A stretch of 64,000 nucleotides of DNA from Salinispora cortesiana (GCF_000484695.1 NZ_AXVR01000009.1:1-64000), one strand, 5' to 3'; numbered from the stretch's first letter, positions 49,387 to 59,292 are shown. Notes: a model not told the origin generated them from the sequence alone. Numbers and translations: made by a program.

Positions 49387-49869
49387 ATGGAGAGGTACCC
49401 CAGGGGTCGCGGCGACTCCCCGGTCCTGCTGCTCGTCGGGTCGAGCGGTGGGCACCTGGCCCAGCTGCTGGCGCTGCGTTCCTGGTATGAGCGCTGGCGT
49501 CGCTGCTGGGTAACCTTCGACACCCCGGACGCACTTTCCCGGCTCTCGGGGGAGGAGGTCGTCTCGGCTCATCACCCGACCACCCGCAACGTGCCCAACC
49601 TGGTGCGCAACGCGGTGCTGGCGGTACGGCTGCTGCGGCGGCATCGGGTCGCCGCGGTAGTGACGACCGGAGCCGGGGTTGCGGTGCCGTTCGTGGTCTT
49701 CGCCTGGCTGCGGCGAATTCCCACCGTCTATGTGGAGGTGTATGACCGGATCGACACCCCGACCCTGACCGCGCGCCTGTGTCGCCCGTTCCTCTCCGCG
49801 ATGCTCGTGCAGTGGGAGGAGCAACGCCGGCACTACCCGGAGGCGACTGTGGTGGGGCCGCTGCTGTGA
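49387..49869 (+). CDS. PssD/Alg14-type glycosyltransferase subunit
   Basis: 160 residues. The opening VLLLVGSSGGHLAQLLALRS is the Alg14/PssD signature. HHPTTRNVPNLVRNAVLAVR and VVTTGAGVAVPFVVFAWLRR follow, with YVEVYDRIDTPTLTARL. Members form the membrane-attached acceptor half of a two-part GT-B enzyme and need the PssE/Alg13 half encoded next. ATG 49387 is preferred over GTG 49369 because of ribosome-site spacing. Gap of about 100 bases from the APH-fold gene. Confidence 0.85.
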   Translation: MERYPRGRGDSPVLLLVGSSGGHLAQLLALRSWYERWRRCWVTFDTPDALSRLSGEEVVSAHHPTTRNVPNLVRNAVLAVRLLRRHRVAAVVTTGAGVAVPFVVFAWLRRIPTVYVEVYDRIDTPTLTARLCRPFLSAMLVQWEEQRRHYPEATVVGPLL

Positions 49870-49939
49870 GCGTGGAGGGTGTGGCGGAGCGACGACGCGC
49901 GATGCCAGGTTTCGTCAGCCCGGGTAGAGGGGGGACGCG

Positions 49940-50599
49940 GTGAGTACGAAGCGAGTCGCGACGCCGGTGGGGTCCGAGCCCAGCCGCGTTCCCCGGCAAC
50001 GGGACCGGTCTGGTGTCGGTCGGGTGCAGCAGGTACTGGTCGTCGTCGGTACCGACAAGCACCCGTTTGACCGGCTGGTCGACTGGCTTCAGAGCTGGCA
50101 ACCCACCGTCCCCGACCGCGTGGTCTTGACCGTCCAGCATGGTCACACCGGAGCGGCCGAAGTTCCCGGCGCGGTGGCCTTTCTGGGGCACGACGAGCTC
50201 CAGGCGGCGATCTCCGCAGCCGACCTCGTGATCTGTCACGGCGGCCCGGCCACGATTCTGGAGGTCCGTCAGCTTGGCCGGGTGCCGATTGTGGTCCCCC
50301 GGGATCCGGCCCACGGCGAACACGTTGATGACCACCAGCTGCGCTTCGCGCGTCGGCTCGGGGCGGCGGGCCTGGTGGTGGTGTGTGAGACCCGAGCGGC
50401 GTTCGTGGCGGAGCTCACTGCTGGTCTGGCCGAGCCGTCCCGGTTCGTCGTCCGGGCGGACCCCGATTCGGCCCGGGTGCGGGAGGCCGCCGTGGCCCGG
50501 GTTGGTGAGATCGTGGAGAAGTTGGTGGCCGCGGCGAACGGCCGACGGTCCTGGTGGTGGCCGTGGTCACGGTCGCCTCGGAGCGGAGCGCGAGGATGA
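49940..50599 (+). CDS. PssE/Alg13-type glycosyltransferase subunit
   Basis: 219 residues; the donor-binding half of the split enzyme. VLVVVGTDKHPFDRLVDWL opens the domain and SAADLVICHGGPATILEVRQ with IVVPRDPAHGEHVDDHQ is the UDP-sugar site of GT28 C-terminal domains. The first 30 and last 20 residues are basic tails not usual for the family. GTG 49940 lies 70 bases after the PssD-like gene. The stop overlaps the next ATG (ATGA). Confidence 0.85.
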   Translation: MSTKRVATPVGSEPSRVPRQRDRSGVGRVQQVLVVVGTDKHPFDRLVDWLQSWQPTVPDRVVLTVQHGHTGAAEVPGAVAFLGHDELQAAISAADLVICHGGPATILEVRQLGRVPIVVPRDPAHGEHVDDHQLRFARRLGAAGLVVVCETRAAFVAELTAGLAEPSRFVVRADPDSARVREAAVARVGEIVEKLVAAANGRRSWWWPWSRSPRSGARG

Positions 50600-51534
50600 C
50601 CGCGCTGCCGGAGGTGAGCGCACAGCCAAGGGTGAGTGCGGTGGTGCCCACCCGGGACCGTCCGGAGCTGTTGCGGGCCGCGGTCCGCGCCCTCCTCGAC
50701 CAGGACTACCCAGGTGAGCTCGAGGTGGTCGTCGTGTACGACCGTTCGGGGCCGGATCCGACCCTGACTGAGCTGTCCCGACCGGGTCGGCCGGTCCGGG
50801 TCACCGAGAACGGCCGGACACCCGGCCTCGCGGGCGCCCGCAACACCGGCACCCTGGCCGCCACCGGCGAGTTGATCGCCTTCTGTGACGACGACGACGA
50901 GTGGCTGCCCGGCAAGCTGTGGGCGCAGGTTGCGGCGCTCACCACCACTCCGGGCGCCGAGTTCGTCTCGGGTGGCATCCGGGTGAGCTACGACGGACAA
51001 ACCGTCGACCGGTCGCTGTCTCGGGACCGGATCACCCTCGCTGACCTGTTGCGGGATCGGATGACCGAGCTGCACCCGTCAACCTTCCTGTTCCGCGCCG
51101 CCGTGCTCCGGGACGGCTTCGGACTGGTCAACGAGGAGATTCCGGGCAGCTACGCCGAGGACTACGAGTTCCTGCTGCGGGCGGCCCGCCGGGCACCGTT
51201 GGTCAACCTGCGCACCCCGCTGGTGCTGGTGCGTTGGCACCACCGGTCGTATTTCATGCAGCGCTGGGACACCATCTCGGCGGCGCTGCAGTGGCTGCTG
51301 GAACGCTACCCGGAGTTCGGCAGCCAGCCGGCCGGTGCGGCCCGGGTGGCGGGGCAGATCGCCTTTGCGCGCGCCGCCTCCGGTGACCGCCAGGGCGCGC
51401 TGCGCTGGGCCCGCCGTACCCTCCGGGGCAATCCGCGGGAGCCACGGGCGTACCTGGCGCTCGCGGTGGCCGGGCGGGTGGTCCGGGCGGACGCGGTGCT
51501 GCGCGCCCTGCACAAGCGCGGCCGGGGCATCTAA
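50596..51534 (+). CDS. Family 2 glycosyltransferase
   Basis: 312 residues, GT-A fold. SAVVPTRDRPELLRAAVRAL opens it, NGRTPGLAGARNTGTLAATG follows, and FCDDDDEWLPGKL holds the metal-binding DxD. The C-terminal part has ERYPEFGSQPAGAARVAGQI and a helical TPR-like stretch (FARAASGDRQGALRWARRTL). It adds a sugar to the repeat unit from a nucleotide donor. ATG 50596 in the ATGA overlap is preferred over GTG 50554. Confidence 0.88.
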   Translation: MTALPEVSAQPRVSAVVPTRDRPELLRAAVRALLDQDYPGELEVVVVYDRSGPDPTLTELSRPGRPVRVTENGRTPGLAGARNTGTLAATGELIAFCDDDDEWLPGKLWAQVAALTTTPGAEFVSGGIRVSYDGQTVDRSLSRDRITLADLLRDRMTELHPSTFLFRAAVLRDGFGLVNEEIPGSYAEDYEFLLRAARRAPLVNLRTPLVLVRWHHRSYFMQRWDTISAALQWLLERYPEFGSQPAGAARVAGQIAFARAASGDRQGALRWARRTLRGNPREPRAYLALAVAGRVVRADAVLRALHKRGRGI

Positions 51535-51567
51535 TCCCGTAGACGCAGTAGGTTAGGAGCTCGTTCG

Positions 51568-52233
51568 ATGGCATTTCACTCGTTGAGATTCCGGCTGGTG
51601 GACTCACCTTCCTCGGTTGGTGCCAAACGGAGGGCGCGACGGGCGGCCTGGCTCTCCGAGACGTTTCCCGACCTGGCCGAGATGAATGTCCTTGATCTTG
51701 GTGGACGGGTGGAGAGCTGGGCAACGGTGCCGGTCCGACCAGCGCACGTGCACGTGGTGAATCTGGAGCCGTTGCCGACGGAGCTGCCAGGCTGGGCTGA
51801 AGCCGATCATGCCGATGCATGCGAACTGCCGAAGCGTATTCTTGGCCGTCGGTACGACCTTGTTTTCAGCAACAGTGTCCTGGAGCATGTCGGCGGGTAC
51901 GAACGGCGTCGTCGGATGGCGGAGGCGATTCGTGAGCTGGCCCCTGAGTACTGGGTACAGACCCCGTACCGGTACTTTCCGATAGAGCCACACTGGGTGG
52001 CTCCCGCCATGCAGTTCCTGCCGGTGTCAGCACGGGTGGTGGTGGCGCGGAAGTGGCCCCTGGCCTACACGCCGGGCAAGTCGTACGAGGCGGCCATGCG
52101 GCAGGTCCTGACGACCGAATTGATCGGTCGGGCAGAGTTGCGCTACCTCTTTCCGGACGCTCGCATCCGTAGCGAGCGTCTGCTCGGCCTCACCAAATCG
52201 TTGATTGCGATTCGAAAATCTCCGTCGGCGTGA
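51568..52233 (+). CDS. SAM-dependent methyltransferase (type 11)
   Basis: 221 residues. VLDLGGRVESWATVPV is motif I of class I methyltransferases, with a shortened glycine loop. ADACELPKRILGRRYDLVFS and NSVLEHVGGYERRRRMA form motifs II-III. EYWVQTPYRYFPIEPHWV resembles the post-motif of methyltransferases in surface sugar clusters. It may cap or decorate a sugar. ATG 51568 follows TAGGAGC. Overlaps the DUF1990 gene by GTGA. Confidence 0.82.
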   Translation: MAFHSLRFRLVDSPSSVGAKRRARRAAWLSETFPDLAEMNVLDLGGRVESWATVPVRPAHVHVVNLEPLPTELPGWAEADHADACELPKRILGRRYDLVFSNSVLEHVGGYERRRRMAEAIRELAPEYWVQTPYRYFPIEPHWVAPAMQFLPVSARVVVARKWPLAYTPGKSYEAAMRQVLTTELIGRAELRYLFPDARIRSERLLGLTKSLIAIRKSPSA

Positions 52234-52844
52234 CCGGCGCGCGGTTCATCGTGGCCGAGTCATCGGGCCACGGTGTTACGCTCGCATCGCGGGAGCGGTT
52301 AAGGAATGCGCGACCCTGTTTTGGGATGGCTCTATTGGATTGGGATGATCTAACCTACCCGGAGGTTGGTGCCTCAGCGGGCGTCCTGCCGTCCGGGTAT
52401 CGGCACGTCCACCGCAGCGCTTTTCTTGGTGCGGATGTTCGGGTCTTTGACCAGGCTGTCCGCGCATTGCTTCGGTGGCGCATGCACCGTCGGGCTGGGG
52501 TTGGCGTTGATCGCCCAGATCTGCGGCCCCAGCCGGGTGCGGACTTTCGGCTGAGAATCGGGTGGCGAGGGCTGTTGGTGCAGGCTCCCTGCCGCATTAT
52601 CTATACGATTGACGAGGATGATCGCGCGGGCTTTGCCTACGGTACGTTACCGGGGCATCCCGAATGTGGCGAGGAGGCATTTCTGGTTCGTCGGGACGGG
52701 GGCGGGCGGTCTTACTTCGAGGTGCGGGCCTTTTCGCGGCCGGCTTCGCTGGCTGCTCGAATAGCTGGGCCGCTGGGTCGGCTCGCGCAGGATGTAATAA
52801 CGTCGAGATATCTTGGCGCGATGCGGTCCCTGTCCCGGGTTTGA
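52230..52844 (+). CDS. DUF1990 family protein
   Basis: The family core starts at DDLTYPEVGASAG and runs through YRHVHRSAFLGADVRVFDQA, LLRWRMHRRAGVGV, and FAYGTLPGHPECGEEAFLV. Two starts are possible: GTG 52230, coupled to the previous gene (204 residues), or ATG 52326 (172 residues), closer to normal family length. A TTA codon at 52647-52649 falls inside the domain, another at 52299 only in the longer form. The gene is richer in A and T than its neighbours. Function unknown; fold related to lipid/hydrophobic-ligand binders. Confidence 0.7.
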   Translation: MTGARFIVAESSGHGVTLASRERLRNARPCFGMALLDWDDLTYPEVGASAGVLPSGYRHVHRSAFLGADVRVFDQAVRALLRWRMHRRAGVGVDRPDLRPQPGADFRLRIGWRGLLVQAPCRIIYTIDEDDRAGFAYGTLPGHPECGEEAFLVRRDGGGRSYFEVRAFSRPASLAARIAGPLGRLAQDVITSRYLGAMRSLSRV

Positions 52845-52913
52845 CTGACCGGCTCCCACCACTTGGGCGACCGCTCCCGACCTGAGCAACCACTCCCGAC
52901 CTGCCTGGGCGGC

Positions 52914-54179
52914 CTACGGCGGCGGCTGATCCCCGTCACTGCGGCGTTCTCGCCGATCGGCGGAGGCCGCCCGCAGTCTTTCGTACCACTGGGGGGTCAT
53001 CGCCGGGTCGAAGATCCGGGCGACCAGGACGTCGGTTGACGAGTGCGCCAGGATCGACAACACGACGGTCAGCGCCACCAGGTGGAACACCTGGTCTCCC
53101 GCGGCGATACCGGCCTGGAGCACCAGCAGACCGTAGACCACCGAGGCGAAACCCTTCGGGCCGAACCACATGGCGGCGAATTGCTCGGTGCGGCTTAGGT
53201 TCGAACCGAGGAACGACACGGCGAGCGCGAGTGGGCGGGCCACCACGATGGCCAACACCGCGAAGAGCCAGCCGGTCCAGTTGATCTCACTGAGGAACTG
53301 CACCGAGATCAGGGCCCCGAACACCAGCAGGGCGGCGAGCTTGAACACTTCGGCGATCAGCTCGCCGAAGTGTTCGAAGCTCTCCCGCTGTTGCTCGCCG
53401 AAGGTGGCCACGGTGATGCCGGCGGCGAACGCGGCGAGGAACAGGTTGGCGTGGGTGATCAGCCCCAGCGCGAGGACCAGCAGGCCGATCGCCACGCCGT
53501 TGAGGGGCTCGTACTGGGTGGAGGCGGAGAAGTACCGCCCCTTCTCCAGCCGTAGGGCCAGCCATGGCACCGCCACCCCGATCACCAGGCCCAGGAGCAG
53601 CTCGATGCCCAACTCGTCGAGGTGCAGGTCGTCGGAGCCCTCGACGACCGCCAGGAAGAGGATGACGAACGGCAGTGCGAGTCCGTCGTTGATGCCGGAC
53701 TCGACGTTGAGCAGGTGTCGCAGTCGGCGCGGAACACCCACGTTGCCGACCAGGGCGGCGGCGAAGACCGGGTCGGTGGGGGCGAGGACCGCCCCGATCA
53801 GCAGCGCCTCCGGCCAGTCGAGCCCGGCCACGTAGTGCGCCAACACGGCGGTGATCCCCAGGGTCAGCGGTAGCCCCCAGCCGAGCGCCCGCCCGGGCAG
53901 CCGCCACGCCGAGCGCAGGTCGGCGAAGCCGACTCGCATGCCGTCGGTGAAGAGCACGGTGAAGAGTGCCAGCTCGGCGAGGGTGGCGACGATCTCGCTG
54001 TCGGCGGTGATCTCCAGGACACCGGTGGTGTCCGGACCGAGGAGGAAGCCGGCCAGGAGGAAGAGCACGGCGGTGGAGAGGATGCTGCGGTGCGCGAGGC
54101 TGGACAGCAGGACGGCCAGCAGCAGCACGGCTGCGAACGCGAGGAGCAGCACCGGGGCCTCCGGGTGGGTCGAAACCAC
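52914..54179 (-). CDS. Sodium/proton antiporter, CPA1 (NhaP/KefB-like)
   Basis: 421 residues with about 12 spans. LIGAVLAPTDPVFAAALVGN holds the TDP motif and HLLNVESGINDGLALPFVIL the ND pair that characterise CPA1 exchangers. FGPKGFASVVYGLLVL is the late conserved segment. The short charged C-terminus (RRERRSDGDQPPP) has no TrkA-type domain. GTG 54179 is chosen; the frame stays open further upstream but without hydrophobic or conserved content. Divergent from aroC and convergent with the polysaccharide block. Confidence 0.87.
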   Translation of the reverse strand: MVSTHPEAPVLLLAFAAVLLLAVLLSSLAHRSILSTAVLFLLAGFLLGPDTTGVLEITADSEIVATLAELALFTVLFTDGMRVGFADLRSAWRLPGRALGWGLPLTLGITAVLAHYVAGLDWPEALLIGAVLAPTDPVFAAALVGNVGVPRRLRHLLNVESGINDGLALPFVILFLAVVEGSDDLHLDELGIELLLGLVIGVAVPWLALRLEKGRYFSASTQYEPLNGVAIGLLVLALGLITHANLFLAAFAAGITVATFGEQQRESFEHFGELIAEVFKLAALLVFGALISVQFLSEINWTGWLFAVLAIVVARPLALAVSFLGSNLSRTEQFAAMWFGPKGFASVVYGLLVLQAGIAAGDQVFHLVALTVVLSILAHSSTDVLVARIFDPAMTPQWYERLRAASADRRERRSDGDQPPP

Positions 54180-54333
54180 GTCGTCGCCGACCAGACTTCC
54201 GGGAGGCCGCCAAGATCGTACGGATTCGCTGCCAACGGGGTGATCGTGACCGTCCCGCGGACAGTCGTGTCCGCAAGGCGGGACGGGGCGGGTGTGGCAC
54301 CGGGTGCCGACCGGACATGCCAAACTGGCCGTT

Positions 54334-55512
54334 GTGTTGCGCTGGTTGACTGCAGGGGAATCACACGGTCCCGCTCTCGTCGCGTTGCTCGAGGGGGTGC
54401 CGGCCGGGGTCGAGGTGACCACCGAGGAGATCGCTGGTGAGCTGGCCCGGCGTCGACTCGGCTACGGGCGGGGTGCCCGGATGGCGTTCGAACAGGACGA
54501 GGTCGAGATCATCGGGGGGCTGCGGCATGGGGTGACCCTGGGCAGCCCGGTGGCGATCCGGGTCGGCAACTCCGAGTGGCCCAAGTGGCGCACGGTGATG
54601 TCCGCCGATCCGGTCGACTCGGCGGAGCTGGCCGGACAGGCCCGGAACGCGCCGCTGACCCGTCCCCGACCGGGGCACGCCGACCTGGCTGGCATGCAGA
54701 AGTACGGGCACACCGACGCCCGCCCGATCCTTGAGCGGGCCAGCGCCCGGGAGACGGCTGCCCGGGTCGCCGTCGGCACCGTCGCCAAGGCGCTGCTCCG
54801 GCAGGCGCTGGGCATCGAGGTCGTCTCGCACGTCGTGGAGTTGGGGATAGTCGCCACGAAGCCGGGGCTGCGACCCAGCCCGGCGGACGCCGAGCGGATC
54901 GACGCGGACCCGCTGCGCTGTCTGGACCCGGAGGCGAGCCTCCGGATGGTCGCCGAGGTTGACGCCGCGAAGAAGGACGCCGACACGCTCGGCGGCGTGG
55001 TCGAGGTGCTCGCGTACGGGGTGCCCCCGGGGCTCGGTAGCCACGTGCAGTGGGACCGGAAGCTGGACGCCCGGCTGGCCACCGCGCTGATGTCCATTCA
55101 GGCGATCAAGGGGGTGGAGATCGGCGACGGCTGGCAGCAGGCGCGTTCCCGGGGCTCCGTCGCGCACGACGAGATCATCCCCACCGCGACCGGTGTCCGG
55201 CGGGCCACCGACCGGGCCGGCGGCCTGGAGGGGGGCATCACCACCGGTGAGCCGCTGCGGGTGCGGGCCGCGATGAAGCCGATCTCCTCCCTGAACCGCG
55301 CGCTGTCGACGGTGGATATCACCTCCGGCGAGCCCGCCACCGCGATCAACCAGCGCTCGGACGTGTGCGCGGTTCCGGCCGCGGGGGTCGTCGCCGAGGC
55401 GATGGTGGCGCTGGTGCTGGCCGAGGCGGCGGTGGAGAAGCTCGGCGGCGACTCGGTGGCCGAGCAGCGCCGAAACCTCGTCGGCTACCTCGAAGCGTTG
55501 GTTGTCCGCTGA
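54334..55512 (+). CDS. aroC: Chorismate synthase
   Basis: Makes chorismate from EPSP with reduced FMN. 392 residues with the three family signatures: [40 protein letters not shown] with [16 protein letters not shown] [14 protein letters not shown], and the late [23 protein letters not shown] 54334 gives the standard start; no ribosome site is visible. First of aroC-aroK-aroB-aroQ; stop touches the aroK ATG. Confidence 0.95.
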   Translation: MLRWLTAGESHGPALVALLEGVPAGVEVTTEEIAGELARRRLGYGRGARMAFEQDEVEIIGGLRHGVTLGSPVAIRVGNSEWPKWRTVMSADPVDSAELAGQARNAPLTRPRPGHADLAGMQKYGHTDARPILERASARETAARVAVGTVAKALLRQALGIEVVSHVVELGIVATKPGLRPSPADAERIDADPLRCLDPEASLRMVAEVDAAKKDADTLGGVVEVLAYGVPPGLGSHVQWDRKLDARLATALMSIQAIKGVEIGDGWQQARSRGSVAHDEIIPTATGVRRATDRAGGLEGGITTGEPLRVRAAMKPISSLNRALSTVDITSGEPATAINQRSDVCAVPAAGVVAEAMVALVLAEAAVEKLGGDSVAEQRRNLVGYLEALVVR

Positions 55513-56015
55513 TGGCGCCGGTCTGCGTCCTGGTCGGCGCACCCGGCTCGGGTAAAACCACCGTCGGGCGGGCACTCGCTGAATTGCTCGGAGTGGAGTT
55601 TCGGGACACCGATCTCGACATCGAGGCGATGGCGGGCAAGCCGATCTCGGAGATCTTCATCGACGAGGGGGAGGCGCACTTCCGTACCCTCGAACGGGCG
55701 GCGGTGGCGACGGCGCTCGCCGCTGCCACCGGCGTGCTCGCCCTCGGTGGTGGCGCCGTGCTCGCCGAACAGACCCGGTCGGCGCTGGTGGGGCACACCG
55801 TCGTGTACCTCTCGGTGGAGCTGCCCGACGCGGTACGCCGGGTCGGGCTCGGTGCGGGGCGACCCCTGCTCGCGGTCAACCCACGGGCCACCCTCAAACA
55901 CCTGCTGGAGCAGCGCCGGCCGCACTACGCGGCGGTGGCGACGGCGACGGTGGTGACCGACGGCCGGACGCCGGAGCAGCTCGCGGCCGAGGTCGCCGCG
56001 CTGCTTCCCGCCTGA
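55512..56015 (+). CDS. aroK: Shikimate kinase
   Basis: 167 residues, P-loop kinase. Walker A is [15 protein letters not shown], the shikimate site [11 protein letters not shown] and [16 protein letters not shown], then the [11 protein letters not shown] loop and the lid arginines near [15 protein letters not shown]. Starts on the last base of the aroC stop. Confidence 0.95.
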   Translation: MAPVCVLVGAPGSGKTTVGRALAELLGVEFRDTDLDIEAMAGKPISEIFIDEGEAHFRTLERAAVATALAAATGVLALGGGAVLAEQTRSALVGHTVVYLSVELPDAVRRVGLGAGRPLLAVNPRATLKHLLEQRRPHYAAVATATVVTDGRTPEQLAAEVAALLPA

Positions 56016-56106
56016 CGGGCGCCATGGTCCAGTCGGGCGGTCTACGGTTCGGGACGCGGTGCCCGTCGCCGCCTTCGGCCCGGTCGGCTCAGCTAGGCTG
56101 CGCGCG

Positions 56107-57180
56107 ATGGACGAGATAACCCGGATCGTGGTTGGTGGTGACCAACCGTACGACGTGCTGGTGGGGCGGGATCTGTTCGACCCGCCAGAGTTGCTGCCGG
56201 GCGCGCAGCGGCTGGCCGTGCTGTACGCGCCGCCGATGCAGGGCCGGGCCGAGCAGCTGGCGGAGCGGACCCGGGCGGCCGGCGTGACGCCGCTGCTGGT
56301 CGAGGTGCCGGACGCGGAGGCGGGCAAGCACATCGAGGTCGCCGCCAGCTGTTGGGAACGGCTCGGTGCAGCGGGCTTCACCCGCGCCGACGCCGTCGTT
56401 GGTGTGGGCGGCGGCGCGGTTACCGACCTGGCTGGCTTCGTCGCGGCCTGCTGGCTGCGCGGGGTGCGCTGGGTGCCGGTGGCGACGTCGCTGCTGGCCA
56501 TGGTTGACGCGGCGGTAGGAGGCAAGACCGGGATCAACACCTCCGCCGGCAAGAACCTGGTCGGTGCCTTCCACCCGCCGGCCGGGGTGATCTGTGACCT
56601 GACTGCGCTGGACAGCCTCTCTCCGGTCGACCTGGCCGCGGGAATGGCCGAGGTGGTCAAGTGTGGCTTCATCGCCGACCCGGTGATCCTGGAGCTGGTC
56701 GAGCGGGAGCCCGCCGTCGCCGTTGACCCAGCGGGGCCGGTGCTCCGGGAGTTGGTCGAGCGGGCGATCCGGGTCAAGGCGCAGGTTGTCGCCGGCGACC
56801 TTCGCGAGTCGGGGGCCCGGGAGATACTGAACTACGGGCACACCCTGGCGCACGCCATCGAGAAGGTGGAGGGCTACCGCTGGCGGCACGGCCACGCGGT
56901 TGCGGTGGGGTTGGTCTACGCGGCGACCCTGGCCCAGCTCGAAGGCCGGCTGGACGCGCAGACCGCGCAGCGGCACCGGGCGGTGGTGGGTGCGCTCGGC
57001 CTGCCCACCGGATATCGGGCGGAGGCCTGGCCGGACCTGCTCGCCACGATGCGGGTGGACAAGAAGGCGCGGGGCAGCATCCTGCGCTTCGTGGTGTTGG
57101 CCGGGCTCGCCCGCCCGACGATTCTCGAGGCGCCCTCCGACGAGCTGCTGTACGCCGCCTACCAGGAGATCGCCGAATGA
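56107..57180 (+). CDS. aroB: 3-dehydroquinate synthase
   Basis: 357 residues. NAD and metal-binding regions are seen: [55 protein letters not shown], and the zinc ligands in [20 protein letters not shown] and [16 protein letters not shown] 56107 gives the usual start; a frame open from 56059 lacks support. Overlaps aroQ by ATGA. Confidence 0.95.
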   Translation: MDEITRIVVGGDQPYDVLVGRDLFDPPELLPGAQRLAVLYAPPMQGRAEQLAERTRAAGVTPLLVEVPDAEAGKHIEVAASCWERLGAAGFTRADAVVGVGGGAVTDLAGFVAACWLRGVRWVPVATSLLAMVDAAVGGKTGINTSAGKNLVGAFHPPAGVICDLTALDSLSPVDLAAGMAEVVKCGFIADPVILELVEREPAVAVDPAGPVLRELVERAIRVKAQVVAGDLRESGAREILNYGHTLAHAIEKVEGYRWRHGHAVAVGLVYAATLAQLEGRLDAQTAQRHRAVVGALGLPTGYRAEAWPDLLATMRVDKKARGSILRFVVLAGLARPTILEAPSDELLYAAYQEIAE

Positions 57181-57608
57181 GGGTGTACGTGCTCAACGGG
57201 CCCAACCTGGGCCGCCTGGGCACCCGGCAACCGGAGGTCTACGGCACCACCACCTACGCCGACCTGGTCGAGCTGTGCCAGCAGACCGGGCGGGAGCTGG
57301 GGCTGGAGGTGGTCGTCCGGCAGACCGACGCCGAGCATGAGCTGCTCGGCTGGCTGCATGAGGCTGCTGACCTGGGCGCTTGCGTGGTGCTCAACCCCGC
57401 CGCCTGGTCGCACTACTCGATCGCGGTACGGGACGCCTGCGCCCTGCTGCGTGCCCCGTTGGTCGAGGTGCACCTCTCCAACATTCATGCCCGGGAGGCG
57501 TTCCGGCACCACTCGGTGGTCTCGGCGGTGGCGACCGGGGTGATCTGTGGGCTGGGCGTGGACGGCTACCGCCTGGCGCTGCACCACCTGGCGGCCCGGG
57601 TCCGCTGA
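57177..57608 (+). CDS. aroQ: 3-dehydroquinate dehydratase, type II
   Basis: 143 residues, dodecameric type II enzyme. [20 protein letters not shown] carries the active Tyr/Arg loop, [17 protein letters not shown] the substrate loop and [20 protein letters not shown] the catalytic His. Ends the aromatic group. Confidence 0.94.
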   Translation: MRVYVLNGPNLGRLGTRQPEVYGTTTYADLVELCQQTGRELGLEVVVRQTDAEHELLGWLHEAADLGACVVLNPAAWSHYSIAVRDACALLRAPLVEVHLSNIHAREAFRHHSVVSAVATGVICGLGVDGYRLALHHLAARVR

Positions 57609-57704
57609 CCGTCGGCGGGGGCCGCGCTTGCTCGGGCGAGCCTGTCCGAACGCGGCCTAGTAGACTTGCCGGGTCTGTCCGCCACCTTATGATCAAGGCA
57701 GGAA

Positions 57705-58262
57705 ATGGCCACCACCAACGACCTGAAAAACGGCATGGTACTCAACCTCGACGGTGAGCTCTGGGCCGTCGTCGAGTTCCAGCACGTCAAGCCCGGAAAG
57801 GGTGGTGCGTTCGTGCGCACCACGCTAAAGAACGTGCTCTCCGGCAAGGTGGTCGACAAGACCTTCAATGCGGGCACCAAGGTCGAGACCGCGACCGTTG
57901 ACAAGCGTACGATGCAGTACCTGTACGCCGACGGCGAGGACTTCGTCTTCATGGACCTGGAGACGTTCGACCAGATCAATGTGCTCGGCGACACAGTCGG
58001 CGAGGCCGCGAACTATCTGCTGCCCGAGGCCGAGGCGACGGTCGCCACCCACGAGGGGGTGCCGCTCTACGTGGAGCTGCCGACAAGCGTGGTGCTCGAG
58101 ATCACGTATACCGAGCCGGGCCTCCAGGGAGACCGTTCGACCGGTGGTAGCAAGCCGGCCACGGTCGAGACCGGCGCGACCGTGCAGGTGCCGCTCTTCA
58201 TCACCACCGGCGAGAAGATCAAGGTCGACACCCGCGACGGCCGTTACCTCGGCCGCGCCTGA
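57705..58262 (+). CDS. efp: Elongation factor P
   Basis: 185 residues, three beta-barrel domains. Rescues ribosomes stalled at polyproline. The tip loop reads [10 protein letters not shown] with Lys 32 at the modified position; the loop is of the lysine kind, and no epmA or ymfI-type modifier gene is nearby. The C-terminal domain contains [20 protein letters not shown]. Particularly relevant here given the proline-rich proteins (SecD insert, 31173-33494). Overlaps nusB by one base. Confidence 0.95.
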   Translation: MATTNDLKNGMVLNLDGELWAVVEFQHVKPGKGGAFVRTTLKNVLSGKVVDKTFNAGTKVETATVDKRTMQYLYADGEDFVFMDLETFDQINVLGDTVGEAANYLLPEAEATVATHEGVPLYVELPTSVVLEITYTEPGLQGDRSTGGSKPATVETGATVQVPLFITTGEKIKVDTRDGRYLGRA

Positions 58263-58696
58263 TGGCCGAGGGGCCCAAGCAGCAGATGCCGGCGCGCCGA
58301 AAGGCGCGCAAACGGGCGCTGGACGTGCTCTTCGAGGCGGACCTGCGGGGCCGTCCACCGGTTGAGGTGCTCGCCGGCTATGTGGAGCGGATCGAGAAGC
58401 CCCGACCGGAGCATCTGGGCTACGCGGTTGGCCTGGTTGAGGGGGTCGCTGCCCACCTGGACCGGGTGGACGAGCTGATCGCCAGCTACGCCGAGGGGTG
58501 GACGCTGGACCGGATGCCGACCGTTGATCGGAACCTCGCCCGGATCGCGGTCTACGAACTGCTCTACGTGGACGAGATCGACGATGCGGTGGCGATCAGC
58601 GAGGCGGTGGAGCTGGCCCGGCAGATGTCGACCGATGATTCACCGCGGTTTCTCAACGGCATCCTCGGCCGGATCGCGGAGTACGCCACCCGGTAG
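58262..58696 (+). CDS. nusB: Transcription antitermination factor NusB
   Basis: 144 residues, all-helical. ARRKARKRALDVLFEADLRG is the RNA-binding arginine-rich start. WTLDRMPTVDRNLARIAVYE and DDAVAISEAVELARQMSTDD with FLNGILGRIA are the family core. Partners NusE on boxA RNA in rRNA operons. Follows efp directly, as in many actinobacteria. Confidence 0.94.
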   Translation: MAEGPKQQMPARRKARKRALDVLFEADLRGRPPVEVLAGYVERIEKPRPEHLGYAVGLVEGVAAHLDRVDELIASYAEGWTLDRMPTVDRNLARIAVYELLYVDEIDDAVAISEAVELARQMSTDDSPRFLNGILGRIAEYATR

Positions 58697-58756
58697 CCGC
58701 CACCCGGAGGATTCTGGCTCGGAAGCGAGCTGGCCACCGGAAGTGGACCGGATAGT

Positions 58757-58792
58757 CGAAAGGGCCCGTGCCGATCGGCACGGGCCCTTTCG
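58757..58792. terminator. Bidirectional terminator between nusB and bldD
   Basis: A perfect 36-base palindrome (58757-58774 with 58775-58792). As RNA it folds into a 16-bp stem with a GATC loop. On the plus strand it ends in TTTCG and on the minus strand begins likewise, so it serves both convergent genes. Confidence 0.85.
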
Positions 58793-58803
58793 GGTGGCAC
58801 TAC

Positions 58804-59292
58804 TCAGGAGGCGAAGAACGCCCGGGGGTCGGCGACGAGGACGCCGTGCTCGTTCAGCCGCTCGATTAGGCCAGACGGCGAGGCGTCGTAGACAATCGCC
58901 AGGGCGCGCAGGTCGTCGGCGCGGATCGACAGCACTCGGCCGTTGTAGTCGCCGCGCTGCTGCTGGATCGCACGGGCGTACCGGGCGACGTAGGCGAGGT
59001 CCTCCGAGGCCTCGTCGTAGAGCCGCTCGAGGTCCAGCACGATCTTGCTGGTTGGCTCGTGGCGGACGCCACTGCCGTCGGGCAGTAGCTCGGAGACGGG
59101 AACACGGTAGAAGTCGGCCAGCTCGGCCAGGCGGGACACGGTGACGGCTCGGTCACCGCGCTCGTACGAGCCAACCACGACGGCCTTCCACCGTCCGTTG
59201 GACTTTTCCTCTACGCCCTGCAGGGACAGGCCCTGCTGCTGGCGAATGGAGCGCAGGCGGGCGCCCAGCGACTTGGCGTACTCAGAGGGCAT
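58804..59292 (-). CDS. bldD: Developmental repressor BldD
   Basis: 162 residues. N-terminal Xre HTH ([40 protein letters not shown]) and a C-terminal domain with the c-di-GMP signature RGD-x8-RxDD ([15 protein letters not shown]). In Streptomyces tetrameric c-di-GMP joins two BldD C-terminal domains so the repressor can hold sporulation genes silent. The intact motif predicts the same here. Divergent from pyrR with a 283-base gap. Confidence 0.93.
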   Translation of the reverse strand: MPSEYAKSLGARLRSIRQQQGLSLQGVEEKSNGRWKAVVVGSYERGDRAVTVSRLAELADFYRVPVSELLPDGSGVRHEPTSKIVLDLERLYDEASEDLAYVARYARAIQQQRGDYNGRVLSIRADDLRALAIVYDASPSGLIERLNEHGVLVADPRAFFAS

